Assembly (NCBI GenBank): GCA_964647625.1
Contig: CAZYHZ010000002.1
Location: forward strand, 86,086 to 150,085
Origin: DASRJG01 sp964647625
Lineage (GTDB): Bacteria; Acidobacteriota; Polarisedimenticolia; Polarisedimenticolales; DASRJG01
DNA length: 64,000 bases
Direction of reading: 5' to 3'
Of this stretch, positions 54,495 to 64,000 are shown one piece after another. How positions within the stretch are numbered: the stretch's first letter is position 1; the number at the start of each line of letters is the position of its first letter. Under the pieces are notes generated by a model, which was given only the letters and a program-made list of their open reading frames with translations, searched no databases and was not told where the DNA came from. The translations under genes were made by a program, and so were the position numbers.

Positions 54495-56170
54495 GCGAAG
54501 TTCTCCTCGACGGTTTGGCGCGCGACGGCCAGGTCGGTGGCGCGAATCGCGTCGCGGACGCGCGGCACCGCGCGTGGCGGGCAGGACAGCTCGCGCAGCC
54601 CCAACCCCAAGAGCATGGGAACGAGATCGGGCGACGCGGCCATCTCCCCGCACAGCGAAACCGGGATCCCGGCGGCCTTTCCGGCGCGGACCGCGAAGCC
54701 GATCATGCGCGAGACGGCGGGGTGGCGCGGCTCGTAGAGCGAGGCGACGGTCGGGTTGCCGCGATCCACGGCGAGCGCGTACTGGATCAGGTCGTTGGTC
54801 CCGATGCTCAGGAAATCGAGCTCGGCCGCGAGGTGATCGGCCGTCATCGCGGCGGCGGGAGTCTCGATCATCGCGCCGAGCGGAACGTCTTTCCGGCACG
54901 CGATGCGCGCGGCGGACAGCGCGGCCGCCTCGCGCGCGAGGATCGCGCGAACCTCCTGCACCTCGTGCACGGAGGTCACGAGCGGAAGCAAGATGCGGAT
55001 GTCGGCGTCCACCGCGGCGCGAAGCAGCGCGCGAAGCTGCGGAACGAACAGGTCCGGCCGCTTGAGGCAAAGCCTGAGGCCGCGCAGGCCGAGAACGGGG
55101 TTCGATTCGCTGCGCTCGACCATCGTGTGGAAGTACTTCTCGCCGCCGAGATCGAGGGTGCGGATGACCGCCGGATGCGGCGCGACGCGCCGCGCGAGAT
55201 CGCGATAGGCGCGGTAGTGCTCGGCCTCGTCGGGAAAGTGCGGAGCGCGGGACACGAACAGGAACTCGGAGCGGTACAACCCGATGCCGTGGGCGCCGAA
55301 CCGCTGCGCGACCTCGGCCTCTTCGGGAAACTCGACGTTCGCGCGCACGACGATCTCGATTCCGTCCTTGGTCACGGCGGGGAGGTCGCGCGAGGCCGCC
55401 CAGGAATCTTCCAGGGACAGCCAAGCGTCGTGCCGCGCCCCGGCATCCGCGACGCGCTCGGGCTCGGGGTCGACGGCGATCTCGCCGCGATCTCCGTCGA
55501 CGACGATGACCGCGCCCGGACGGATGGTCCGCACGACGTCGCCGAGCCCGATGACGGCGGGAAGCCCGAACGCCTGCGCCAGGATCGCGGTGTGGCTCGT
55601 CGGGCCACCGAGATCCGCGGCCAAGCCGACCACCCCTTTCTGCGCGAGAGCCACCGTGTCCGAAGGCCCGATGTGCTGGGCGACGACGACCACCGGGCCG
55701 GGGGGCGCCGGGCCCGTCTCGGACGGCGAGGGCGCCAGAAGGCGCAGGAGGCGCTTGCGGACGTCGTTGATGTCGCCCGCGCGATCGCGGAGGTAGCGAT
55801 CGTCGATCGTCTCGAAGTGGGCGAGGTAGGCGGCGAACGCGGCGTGGGTTGCAAACGACGCCGAGACCGGCTCGCCGAGCAGCCGCGCCTCGACGTCGGC
55901 GACGAGCTCGGGATCGTCCACGAGCAGAAGCTGCGCTTCGAGGATCGCGGCGTAGCTTTCACCCAGCGTGTTCAGAAGCTTCGCCTTCAGCTCGACGAGC
56001 TCGTCGCGCGCCGTTTCGCGCGCTGAGTTGAAACGCCCGACTTCGGATTCGCCGGTGGCGTCGGCGGGCCGCGCACGCGGCGGCACGGCTTCGATGGACG
56101 CCTGCCAGGCGAGCGCGCGGCCGACCGCGACGCCGGGCGAAACCCCCAGCCCGCGATGGACGGCGCCCAT
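54491..56170 (-). CDS. ptsI: Phosphoenolpyruvate-protein phosphotransferase (EI)
   Basis: 559 aa, near the usual ~570. N-terminal HPr-binding region, active-site His193 in GGPTSHTAILAQAFGLPAVIG, PEP-binding region (GLYRSEFLF, VIRTLDLGGEKYF), and the C-terminal domain with IGTNDLIQY and SLCGEMAA (Cys). EI moves phosphate from PEP to HPr. Start ATG overlaps the HPr stop (TGATG). No sugar permease is near, so the chain likely serves regulation. Confidence 0.95.
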   Translation of the reverse strand: MGAVHRGLGVSPGVAVGRALAWQASIEAVPPRARPADATGESEVGRFNSARETARDELVELKAKLLNTLGESYAAILEAQLLLVDDPELVADVEARLLGEPVSASFATHAAFAAYLAHFETIDDRYLRDRAGDINDVRKRLLRLLAPSPSETGPAPPGPVVVVAQHIGPSDTVALAQKGVVGLAADLGGPTSHTAILAQAFGLPAVIGLGDVVRTIRPGAVIVVDGDRGEIAVDPEPERVADAGARHDAWLSLEDSWAASRDLPAVTKDGIEIVVRANVEFPEEAEVAQRFGAHGIGLYRSEFLFVSRAPHFPDEAEHYRAYRDLARRVAPHPAVIRTLDLGGEKYFHTMVERSESNPVLGLRGLRLCLKRPDLFVPQLRALLRAAVDADIRILLPLVTSVHEVQEVRAILAREAAALSAARIACRKDVPLGAMIETPAAAMTADHLAAELDFLSIGTNDLIQYALAVDRGNPTVASLYEPRHPAVSRMIGFAVRAGKAAGIPVSLCGEMAASPDLVPMLLGLGLRELSCPPRAVPRVRDAIRATDLAVARQTVEENFA

Positions 56171-56439
56171 CAGGACTCCTCGCCGAAGCGGGCGCGGATC
56201 AGCTCGGCGAGCTGGGTTGCGGCATCGGCCTCGTCGTCGCCCTGCACGATCAGATGGAGCTTCGTCCCCTTGGATGCGGCGAGCGTCAGGAGCCCGAGGA
56301 TCGACTTCCCGTCCACGCGCGTCCCATCCCGCGAGACCGTGACGCGCGACGAGAAACGCCCCGCGAGGTGGACGAACTTCGCCGCCGCCCGCGCGTGCAG
56401 GCCCAAGCGGTTGACGATCGTCACCTCGATCTCGCTCAT
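56170..56439 (-). CDS. ptsH: Phosphocarrier protein HPr
   Basis: 89 aa; phospho-His15 in RLGLHARAAAKFV and regulatory Ser46 in GKSILGLL, so it can be phosphorylated by both EI (His) and HPr kinase (Ser). Overlaps the EIIA gene by ATGA. The Ser46 site fits with HprK in this operon. Confidence 0.95.
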   Translation of the reverse strand: MSEIEVTIVNRLGLHARAAAKFVHLAGRFSSRVTVSRDGTRVDGKSILGLLTLAASKGTKLHLIVQGDDEADAATQLAELIRARFGEES

Positions 56440-56876
56440 CGTCCCGGAGGGGCGTCGGGACCTTCGCGCTTCTCCAAGACCTCGGATGCCACCTGGATCG
56501 CGTCGCGCCCTTGCTGCGCGATGCGACGGACCGTCTCGTCGAAGCCGTCCACGGCGTGAAGGTTGGCGAACTTGATCAGCATCGGGAGGTTGACGCCGGT
56601 GACGACGTCGATCCGCCCCGGCTCGAGCAACGACAGCGCGACGTTCGACGGGGTCCCGCCGAACATGTCGGTCAGGATGAGCACGCGCCCCTGGACCGCG
56701 ACCTTGGCGATCCCCTCCTCGATGCGCCGGCGCGCATCGGCGAGGTCGTCGTCCCAGTCGAGCGAGATCGACGCCAGGGTCGGAACGTCGCCGACGATGC
56801 GCCGTGCCGCGATCTCGAGCTCGGAGGCGAGCCGCCCGTGGGTCACGACGAGGAGACCCGGAGCCCCTGTGCCCAT
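56436..56876 (-). CDS. PTS EIIA component, mannose family
   Basis: 146 aa from ATG 56876 (ribosome site GGAAAGGAG). Active His13 in VVTHGRLA, then LILTDMFGGTPSNVAL, typical of EIIA-Man/fructoselysine-type proteins. No EIIB, C or D genes follow; in similar bacteria such lone EIIA-Man proteins are regulatory. Next to rapZ. Confidence 0.9.
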   Translation of the reverse strand: MGTGAPGLLVVTHGRLASELEIAARRIVGDVPTLASISLDWDDDLADARRRIEEGIAKVAVQGRVLILTDMFGGTPSNVALSLLEPGRIDVVTGVNLPMLIKFANLHAVDGFDETVRRIAQQGRDAIQVASEVLEKREGPDAPPGR

Positions 56877-56878
56877 CG

Positions 56879-57742
56879 TCACTCCTTTCCGAGGTCGCGG
56901 TGCGTCACGGAAACCGGGACGCCGCGCTCGACGAAGTGCTCGCGCAGAGCCTCGGCCAAGGCGACCGACCGGTGCTTGCCTCCCGTGCACCCGATCGTGA
57001 TCGTGAGGTAGCTCTTCCCTTCCGAGGCGTAGTGAGGCACCAGGAAATCGAGCATGTCGGTCAAGCGCTTCGTGAATTCCTTGGCTTCCGGCTGCTTGTC
57101 GACGAACGCGCGCACCTCGGCGTTCCGTCCGTCCAGGCTCCGTAAGCCCTCGACGAAATACGGGTTCGGGATGAACCGGACGTCGAAGAGCAGGTCGGCC
57201 TCGGCGGGCACGCCGTACTTGAAGCCGAACGACACGACGTGGACGTTCGGCGCCGCCGTCTCGTGGCGCTCGCCGAAGGCGGCCTTCAGGAAGGAGCGCA
57301 GCTCGTGCGCGTTGAAGCGGCTGGTGTCGATGATCCGGTCGGCGACCTCGCGAAGCGGCGCCAGCACGACCTGCTCGTCGTGGATCGCCTTTTCGAGCGA
57401 GCCGCCCGGGTCCTGCATCGGATGCGGCCGCCGCGACTCGGAGAAGCGGCGCTTCAGGATCTCGCCGGTGCACTCGAAGAAGAGCATCGTCACGGGCGCG
57501 CCGCTGGCCCGAAGCGACGCGAGCGTCTCGGGGAACGCGCCGAGGAAGCGGCGCTCGCGCGCATCGACGACGATCGCCCCGCGCGGGATCGCCCCGCCGC
57601 TGCGTTGAAGCAAGTCGTAGAACTGCGGGATCAGGTTGACCGGCAGGTTGTCGACGCAGAAGAAGTTCATGTCCTCGAGGCAGCGCGCCGCGAGCGACTT
57701 CCCGGAGCCCGAAAGCCCCGTGATGACGACGAGCCGCTCCAT
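56879..57742 (-). CDS. rapZ: RNase adapter / nucleotide-binding protein RapZ
   Basis: 287 aa from ATG 57742 (overlaps hprK stop as TGATG; a GTG just upstream is unlikely). Walker A GLSGSGKS at 9-16, FFCVDNLPVNLIP and a C-terminal domain with SIGCTGGKHRSV-like GCTGGKHRSVALAEAL. In E. coli RapZ guides RNase E to GlmZ; outside Enterobacteria its role is less known. Position in the hprK-PTS operon is conserved in many phyla. Confidence 0.93.
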   Translation of the reverse strand: MERLVVITGLSGSGKSLAARCLEDMNFFCVDNLPVNLIPQFYDLLQRSGGAIPRGAIVVDARERRFLGAFPETLASLRASGAPVTMLFFECTGEILKRRFSESRRPHPMQDPGGSLEKAIHDEQVVLAPLREVADRIIDTSRFNAHELRSFLKAAFGERHETAAPNVHVVSFGFKYGVPAEADLLFDVRFIPNPYFVEGLRSLDGRNAEVRAFVDKQPEAKEFTKRLTDMLDFLVPHYASEGKSYLTITIGCTGGKHRSVALAEALREHFVERGVPVSVTHRDLGKE

Positions 57743-58758
57743 CACCGCGACTCCCCGTCGCCGGGCTCGCGGTCGCGGATCGGGCCCTCGTCGTCTTCGG
57801 CCGCCGGCGTCTGGATGCGCTCACCGAGCTTCCGCGCCAGCTCGCGCGCGGGGTGGAATCCCTTCAGCTTCAAGAGGTGGTTGCGGGCCGCGACCTCGAT
57901 CAGGACCGAAAGGTTCCGCCCCGGCCCGACCGGCATCTCGACGTACGGGAGCGTGACCCCGAGGATCTCGTAGCCGTTGTCGTCGAGGCCCAGCCGGTCG
58001 TAGGTCTTCCCGGGCTTCCAGGGGTCGAGCTTGATGACGTACTCGACGAACTTCGTCATGCGCACGGAGGCGACGCCGAACAGGTCCTTGACGTTGATGA
58101 TCCCCAGGCCCCGAAGCTCCATGTGGTAGCGGGTCAGCTCGGGGCCGGTCCCGACCAGGCGATCCCCCATCTGCTTGATCTCGACGACGTCGTCCGAGAC
58201 CAACCGATGGCCTCGGACCACGAGGTCGATCGCGCATTCGCTCTTGCCGACGCCGCTGTCCCCCATCAGGAGCACCCCGAGCCCGTACACGTCGAGGAGG
58301 ACGCCGTGGACGACCGCGCGGGGCGCCAGGCGGTCTTCGAGGTACCGCGTCAGGCGCTCGATCGTCTCGGACGAGGAGAGATCGGTCCGCAGCAGCGGCA
58401 CGCCGTGCCGGTCGGTCTCGTCGAGCAGCTCCTGCGGCGGATCGAGGGCCGTCGTCAGGACGAAGCAGCTGACACCCTGGCGGCAGAGCTGGGAGATGAT
58501 CCGCGTCCGCTCGGCGGGGGCGCGCTCGTGGAGAAAGCTCGTCTCCGACTTGCCGAGCACCTGGATGCGCCCCGGATGGACGTATTCGAGGAACCCGGCG
58601 AGCGCCAAGCCCGGCTTTTGAATGCGCGGGCGGTCGACGAGGTTTTCGATCCCGTCGCCGCCGGACAACAGCATGAGGTTGAGCGCGCTGGCCGCTTCGT
58701 CGGTGAGCAGCTCGCTCACCGTCATCGACGGGATCGTGCTCTTTTCGTGTTCGAGCAT
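57742..58758 (-). CDS. hprK: HPr kinase/phosphorylase
   Basis: 338 aa from ATG 58758 (GGAG upstream). N-terminal domain (~1-135), then Walker A GDSGVGKSE at 166-174 preceded by His151 region (HGVLLDVYG), and the HprK signature (ELRGLGIINVKDLFG). It phosphorylates and dephosphorylates Ser46 of HPr according to ATP, Pi and fructose-1,6-bisphosphate. First gene of the leftward PTS operon. Confidence 0.95.
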   Translation of the reverse strand: MLEHEKSTIPSMTVSELLTDEAASALNLMLLSGGDGIENLVDRPRIQKPGLALAGFLEYVHPGRIQVLGKSETSFLHERAPAERTRIISQLCRQGVSCFVLTTALDPPQELLDETDRHGVPLLRTDLSSSETIERLTRYLEDRLAPRAVVHGVLLDVYGLGVLLMGDSGVGKSECAIDLVVRGHRLVSDDVVEIKQMGDRLVGTGPELTRYHMELRGLGIINVKDLFGVASVRMTKFVEYVIKLDPWKPGKTYDRLGLDDNGYEILGVTLPYVEMPVGPGRNLSVLIEVAARNHLLKLKGFHPARELARKLGERIQTPAAEDDEGPIRDREPGDGESR

Positions 58759-58890
58759 CGTCACGGGCTCCTGCGAATCGTGACAAATCCAGTCGGATTC
58801 TAGCAGCAGCGCCGGCGAAGGCCCGTCCGGCGCTTGACGGTGCAAGCGGCCGGATGTCATAGTCCCCGGCCATATCCGCGGGAGCGAAAA

Positions 58891-59964
58891 ATGGCGAACA
58901 AAGCGATCGTTCACGTCATCGGGACCGGCACCATCGGCGAGCCCCTGATCGGGCTGCTGACGGACCTCAAAGGCCCGCTCGGGATCGAGGACGTGACGTT
59001 CCACAAGCGAACGCCCCTCCTCCACGATCGCTCGAAGGTCGTCAATCTGGTCAAGCGCGGCGCCAAGCTGTGCGTCGATTCGGGCGCCGCGAAGGGGTTC
59101 CGCGACCTCGGCATGGAGCCGTCGTTCGAGTCGATGGAAGCCCTGGAGCGCGCCGCCGTCGTCATCGACTGCACGCCCTCGGGGGTCGGCATCGCCAACA
59201 AGAACGAGTTCTACAGCAAGTTCACGCACAACACGCTGGGGTTCATCGCCCAGGGTAGCGAGTTCGGCTTCGGCAAACCTTACGCCCGCGGGATCAACGA
59301 CGGCGCGCTGCGGCGGGGCGAGGACCAGTTCGTGCAGGTCGTCTCGTGCAACACCCACAACCTGTCGATCCTGATCCACACGTTGGCACTCCAGGACGGC
59401 GGGCCGTCGAACGTGGTCGAAGGCCGGTTCGTCTGCATGCGCCGCGCGTCGGACCTGTCCCAGGACGACAGCTTCGTGGCGTCCCCGGAGGTCGGCAAGC
59501 ACAAAGACGCGCGGTTCGGCACCCACCACGCGCGGGATGCCTGGGCGCTGTTCAACACGATGGGCTACGACTTCAACCTGTTCTCGTCGGCGGTCGTCCT
59601 GAACACGCAGTACATGCACATGATCTTCTTCGACATCAAGGTCAAGAACCCGACGACGACCGAACAACTCCTGGAGAAGATCCGGCGCAACGACCGGATG
59701 TCGATCACGTACAAGAGCTCGGCGAACACCGTCTTCTCGTTCGGCCGCGATTACGGGCATTTCGGGCGGATCCTGAACGTGACCGTCGTCGCGTGGCCCA
59801 CGGTGACCGTGAGGAACGGGACCGAGATCGTCGGGTACTGCTTCACGCCCCAGGACGGAAACTCGCTGCTGTCGTCCGTCTCCGCGGCGACGTGGTACCT
59901 GTATCCGAACGACTACGAGAATCGGATCCAGTGCCTGAAGCCGTACTTCTTCAATGAAGTCTAG
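58891..59964 (+). CDS. Type II (archaeal-like) glyceraldehyde-3-phosphate dehydrogenase family protein
   Basis: 357 aa from ATG 58891 (GGGAG upstream). NAD(P)-binding start VHVIGTGTIGEPL, then VVIDCTPSGVGIANKNEFY, the catalytic-type Cys153 in VVSCNTHNL and THHARDAW. These align in order with archaeal type II GAPDH (VIDCTPEGIGAKN, VVSCNTTGL, PSHHGPD). It may oxidise glyceraldehyde-3-phosphate or a similar aldehyde. The SCNTHN variant differs from SCNTTG, so substrate could differ. Divergent from the PTS operon. Confidence 0.82.
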   Translation: MANKAIVHVIGTGTIGEPLIGLLTDLKGPLGIEDVTFHKRTPLLHDRSKVVNLVKRGAKLCVDSGAAKGFRDLGMEPSFESMEALERAAVVIDCTPSGVGIANKNEFYSKFTHNTLGFIAQGSEFGFGKPYARGINDGALRRGEDQFVQVVSCNTHNLSILIHTLALQDGGPSNVVEGRFVCMRRASDLSQDDSFVASPEVGKHKDARFGTHHARDAWALFNTMGYDFNLFSSAVVLNTQYMHMIFFDIKVKNPTTTEQLLEKIRRNDRMSITYKSSANTVFSFGRDYGHFGRILNVTVVAWPTVTVRNGTEIVGYCFTPQDGNSLLSSVSAATWYLYPNDYENRIQCLKPYFFNEV

Positions 59965-59968
59965 AGGG

Positions 59969-60036
59969 GAACGGTCGAGAGTCGAGAGTCAAGAGTTTGA
60001 ACTCTCGACTCTAGACTCTTGACTCTCAACCGGTTC
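59969..60036. terminator. Alternating GAGAGTC inverted repeats between convergent genes
   Basis: Arms built of GAGAGTC/CAAGAGT units and their complements can form two mutually exclusive hairpins. One pairs GAGAGTCAAGAGT with ACTCTTGACTCTC (13 bp); the other pairs AGAGTCGAGAGT with ACTCTCGACTCT (12 bp). It covers the gap between the GAPDH-like stop and the etfA stop, so a bidirectional terminator is likely, but the multi-unit structure suggests a dispersed repeat element. Confidence 0.65.
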
Positions 60037-61006
60037 GAAGCTTTTTCACCGCCTCGGTCAGCTTCGGCACCACCTCGAACACATCGCCGACGATGCCGTA
60101 GGTCGCGATCTTGAAGATCGGTGCCTCGGCGTCCTTGTTGATCGCGACGATCACCTTCGACGAGGACATCCCGGCCAGGTGCTGGATCGCGCCGGAGATG
60201 CCGCACGCCACGTAGAGGCTCGGCGAAACGACCTTGCCGGTCTGGCCGACCTGGTGCGCGTGGGGAATCCAGCCGGCATCGACGACCGCGCGGGACGCGC
60301 CGACGGCGCCTCCGAGCGCATGGGCGAGATCGCGGACCAGCGAAAAGTGCTCGGGGGCCTTCAGCCCGCGGCCTCCGCTGACGACGATCGACGCTTCCGC
60401 CACGTCGAGCTCTTGCGCGGCCGGTGTTTCGAGCCGCGTGACCTTGGCGCGGGCCGGAACGGCGGCCGCAGCGAAGGGCTCGACCTTCGCGGGGCGCGGG
60501 GAGGCCGCGCTCGCGGGGAAGACGTTCGGGCGAAGCGTCGCCATCGACGGGCGCGCTGCGGGAATCGAAGCCCACGCGAAGGCTTTTCCCGAATAGACGG
60601 GCCGTTTGCCCCGAAGGGCCCCACCCGCGGCGCGCTCGAGCTCGACCACGTCCGACAGCAGGCCGGTGCCGAGCAGGGCGCACGCGCGCGCCGAGACGTC
60701 GCGCCCGAGGCTGGTGCCCGTGGCGAGAATCGTGTCCGCGCCGGTTTCCTTCGCCGCTTTCTGCACGGTCGCGGCGTAGATCTCGGGAACGTACAGGTCG
60801 AGCGACGGGTCGTCGACCGCCAGGAGGCGATCGGCTCCGTGCTGTCCCGCCGCGTCGGCATCCTGGCCCGCGTGCGCGCCCAGGCTCAGCGCGACGACCT
60901 CATCGCCCGTCGCATCGGCCAGACGCCGCGCGGTGGAGACCGCTTGCAAGCTCGACGCCTTCAACGATCCGCTGCGACGCTCGAGAAGGACGAGGATCGC
61001 CGCCAT
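60026..61006 (-). CDS. etfA: Electron transfer flavoprotein alpha subunit
   Basis: 326 aa. N-terminal ETF domain (ILVLLERRSGSLKASSLQAV), the FAD-binding C-terminal domain with VVSGGRGLKAPEHFSLV, SRAVVDAGWIPHAHQVGQTG and YVACGISGAIQHLAGM. Pairs with EtfB to pass electrons from acyl-CoA dehydrogenases to the quinone pool. Start overlaps etfB stop (TGATG). Confidence 0.95.
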   Translation of the reverse strand: MAAILVLLERRSGSLKASSLQAVSTARRLADATGDEVVALSLGAHAGQDADAAGQHGADRLLAVDDPSLDLYVPEIYAATVQKAAKETGADTILATGTSLGRDVSARACALLGTGLLSDVVELERAAGGALRGKRPVYSGKAFAWASIPAARPSMATLRPNVFPASAASPRPAKVEPFAAAAVPARAKVTRLETPAAQELDVAEASIVVSGGRGLKAPEHFSLVRDLAHALGGAVGASRAVVDAGWIPHAHQVGQTGKVVSPSLYVACGISGAIQHLAGMSSSKVIVAINKDAEAPIFKIATYGIVGDVFEVVPKLTEAVKKLRTG

Positions 61007-61779
61007 CAGATCACCTTCGCTTCTTCGCGCAGCAGCCGCGCGAGCTCCGCGGCGGTCTCCCCGGCCTCGCCCGTCAAGATGCGCCCCGTCGGACGCGGGG
61101 GCGGAAGCTCGAGACTCTCGCGAACGACCCGCGCGGCCCCGGCATCGATGCCGAGCTCCGCGGCCGACTTCACGACGAGCGGCTTTTTCTTGGCGGCCAT
61201 GATGCCCTTGAGCGACGGATAGCGAGGCGCGTGCTCGCCCTTGTCCCACGCGATCACCGCGGGAAGCCGGCCTTCGACGATCTCCACGGCGCCTTCGATG
61301 TCCCGATGAGCGGTGAACCCCGACTCCGTCAACGTCAGCTCCGACACCGAGCCGGCGTGCGGCCGGTCGAGGAGCGCTCCCAGCATCGGTCCGACCTGGC
61401 CCTCGTCGTCGCCGACGCCGGTCTTGCCGGTGAAGACGAGCTCGGGGGCCTCGGCGGCGAGTGCGGCGGCGAGAGCCGTGGCGCGGCCGAGCGCGTCGGA
61501 CCCGGCGAGAGCCGCGTCGTTGACGTGGATCGCGCGATCCGCCCCCATGGCCAGCGCCTGGCGGAGCGAAGCCTGCGACGATTCGTCGCCCAGGCCGACG
61601 ACGATCACCTCGGCGGCGCGGCCGGCCTCCTTGATGAGGAGGGCCTCTTCGAGCGCGTACTCGTCGTAGGGCGACACGATCATCTTGACCCCGGCGCCCT
61701 CGGGCGTCTTCCCGTCGGCGCCGATCTTGATCTTCGCTTCCGTGTCGGGAACGTGCTTGATGCAGACGGCGATCTTCAT
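61006..61779 (-). CDS. etfB: Electron transfer flavoprotein beta subunit
   Basis: 257 aa from ATG 61779, chosen because MKIAVCIKHVPDTE is the conserved N-terminus; an ATG at 61797 overlaps the fabF end. AMP-binding signature region (TGKTGVGDDEGQVGPMLGALL) and YPSLKGIMAAKKKPL are present. Co-operonic with etfA and fabF. Confidence 0.93.
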   Translation of the reverse strand: MKIAVCIKHVPDTEAKIKIGADGKTPEGAGVKMIVSPYDEYALEEALLIKEAGRAAEVIVVGLGDESSQASLRQALAMGADRAIHVNDAALAGSDALGRATALAAALAAEAPELVFTGKTGVGDDEGQVGPMLGALLDRPHAGSVSELTLTESGFTAHRDIEGAVEIVEGRLPAVIAWDKGEHAPRYPSLKGIMAAKKKPLVVKSAAELGIDAGAARVVRESLELPPPRPTGRILTGEAGETAAELARLLREEAKVI

Positions 61780-61786
61780 CGGGGAA

Positions 61787-63028
<1,242 letters not shown>

Positions 63029-63030
63029 GA

Positions 63031-63270
63031 TCAGGCCTTGGCGTGAGCCCCGATGTAGTCGACGGCCTGTTTCACCGTGGTGAGCTTCTCGGCGTCCTCG
63101 TCGCTGATCTCGAGCTTGAACTCTTCTTCGAGAGCCATGACGAGCTCGACGACGTCGAGGGAGTCGGCCCCCAGATCGTCCACGAAATGAGCCTCGGGCT
63201 TGACCTCTTTCTCGTCTACGCCCAGCTGCTCCACGATGATGTTCTTGACCTTGTCCTCGATGGAAGCCAT
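63031..63270 (-). CDS. acpP: Acyl carrier protein
   Basis: 79 aa; Ser37 in DLGADSLDVVELVMALEEEF is the 4'-phosphopantetheine site. Typical acidic helical ACP, between fabG and fabF. Confidence 0.97.
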   Translation of the reverse strand: MASIEDKVKNIIVEQLGVDEKEVKPEAHFVDDLGADSLDVVELVMALEEEFKLEISDEDAEKLTTVKQAVDYIGAHAKA

Positions 63271-63333
63271 CGCGCGAATCCTCCACTCCCCGAAATCGCG
63301 AGGCGCCCGTCGGGGGCGCCCCGCGGGGCCTTC

Positions 63334-64000
63334 TTACATGTACATTCCGCCGTTGACGTGCAGGGTGACGCCCGTGACGTACGAAGCGTGATCGCTCAGG
63401 AGATAGGACACGGCCGACGCGACGTCGCCGGGCGTGCCCAGGCGGTTCATGGGGACCTGCGCCAGGAGCGCCTCGCGCTGGGCGTCGCTCAGCTTCTGCG
63501 TCATGTCGGTGTCGATGAAGCCCGGCGCGACGCAGTTGACGGTGACGTTGCGGGACGCCAGCTCGCGCGCGAGCGAGCGCGTGAACCCTTCGGTGCCCGC
63601 CTTGGCGGCCGCGTAGTTGGCCTGTCCCGGGTTTCCGATGTGACCGACGACCGAGGTGATGTTCACGATCCTTCCGTACCGAGCCTTCACCATGGAGGGG
63701 ATCAGCGCGCGACAGGTCCTGTAGATCCCCGAGAGGTTCGTCTGGATCACCTCGTCCCAGTCCTCCTTCTTGGTGCGCATCAGGAGGTTGTCCCGGGTGA
63801 TTCCAGCATTGTTCACGAGAAGCGGGATTGTAGCATGCTGCTTCAGCAGCTCGGCCAGAGCCTCGGCAACGGAGGCGTCGGCGGCGATGTCGAGGGCGAC
63901 GCCTTCCGCCGCTCCGCCGCGTGCGCGGATTTCCTCGACGGTCCCGGCCGCCGCGGAGGCGCTCCGCGCGCCGACGATCACGCGCGCGCCGGCGCCCGCG
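63334..64000 (-). CDS. fabG: 3-oxoacyl-ACP reductase (5' end beyond the window)
   Basis: The window holds ~221 codons of an SDR: LLVNNAGITRDNLLMR, catalytic Ser in NITSVVGHIGN, YxxxK as NYAAAKAG, VNCVAPGFIDTDMT, and TGVTLHVNGGMYM end. Missing the N-terminal TGxxxGIG nucleotide loop, which lies past 64000. First step reductase of the elongation cycle, upstream of acpP. Confidence 0.95.
   Translation of the reverse strand, partial: AGAGARVIVGARSASAAAGTVEEIRARGGAAEGVALDIAADASVAEALAELLKQHATIPLLVNNAGITRDNLLMRTKKEDWDEVIQTNLSGIYRTCRALIPSMVKARYGRIVNITSVVGHIGNPGQANYAAAKAGTEGFTRSLARELASRNVTVNCVAPGFIDTDMTQKLSDAQREALLAQVPMNRLGTPGDVASAVSYLLSDHASYVTGVTLHVNGGMYM

Noticed and set aside
54903..55424. Longer cupin reading frame extending upstream over ptsI
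   Set aside because: The extension is an Arg-rich shadow of ptsI; the cupin fold begins at ATG 54494, which overlaps the ptsI stop.
57742..59760. 672-aa extended HprK frame
   Set aside because: The first ~330 codons are antisense to the GAPDH-like gene; HprK length and the ribosome site fit ATG 58758.

Overview
This is a high-GC bacterial chromosome fragment, probably Acidobacteriota or a similar deep high-GC lineage. That placement is inferred from the mix of giant secreted repeat proteins (ELWxxDGT, kelch, MopE-like Cys-rich, right-handed beta-helix), a regulatory-type PTS (PtsI, HPr, EIIA-Man, RapZ, HprK, no permease nearby) and a type II GAPDH-like enzyme. No rRNA or other firm phylogenetic marker is present.

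Layout. (1) 1-9.45 kb: secreted proteins of unknown role (ELWxxDGT protein, beta-helix protein, Cys-rich protein, a 391-aa exported protein), then a minus-strand two-gene operon. The operon encodes a 46-aa basic peptide ending in a D-P-K-G-G motif and a divergent SelO/YdiU-like pseudokinase-fold protein. (2) 9.6-36.4 kb: an array of secreted-protein genes separated by six copies (R1-R6) of a ~150-bp repeat. Each repeat consists of the 3' half of a tRNA-Pro gene, cut in the anticodon loop, joined to a conserved ~100-bp tail. The array ends at an intact tRNA-Pro(GGG) gene at 36294-36370. I read this as serial insertion of cassettes at the tRNA, each new one rebuilding the tRNA and displacing the old 3' half. 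Cargo: MopE-like protein, FN3/beta-helix protein, metalloprotease/beta-helix protein, a propeller-sensor two-component system, a Lys/Ala-rich exported protein, a decayed FN3 gene and three paralogous kelch proteins. (3) 36.3-52.4 kb: a ~16-kb integrated element bounded by a perfect 46-bp direct repeat that covers the 5' half of the same tRNA. It carries a tyrosine integrase, HTH proteins, a small terminase subunit, a tail tape measure and tail assembly genes. I find no large terminase, portal or capsid gene. It also carries accessory genes (DUF4145 plus nuclease-like pair, trypsin-like protease, DUF6941-like protein). (4) 52.4-64 kb: core genes. These are a nucleotidyltransferase-like protein, a ComEA-like protein, a MerR regulator, a cupin, the ptsI-ptsH-EIIA-rapZ-hprK operon, a type II GAPDH-like gene, and an operon fabG-acpP-fabF-etfB-etfA read leftward.

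How the parts work together. The core right side couples PEP/ATP status (PtsI, HPr, HprK) to regulation, beside fatty-acid synthesis and electron-transfer flavoprotein genes. The left side looks like a variable surface/secretome locus built by recombination at tRNA-Pro. The two most unusual items are the tRNA-half-punctuated cassette array and the peptide/SelO-like operon beside its distal end.
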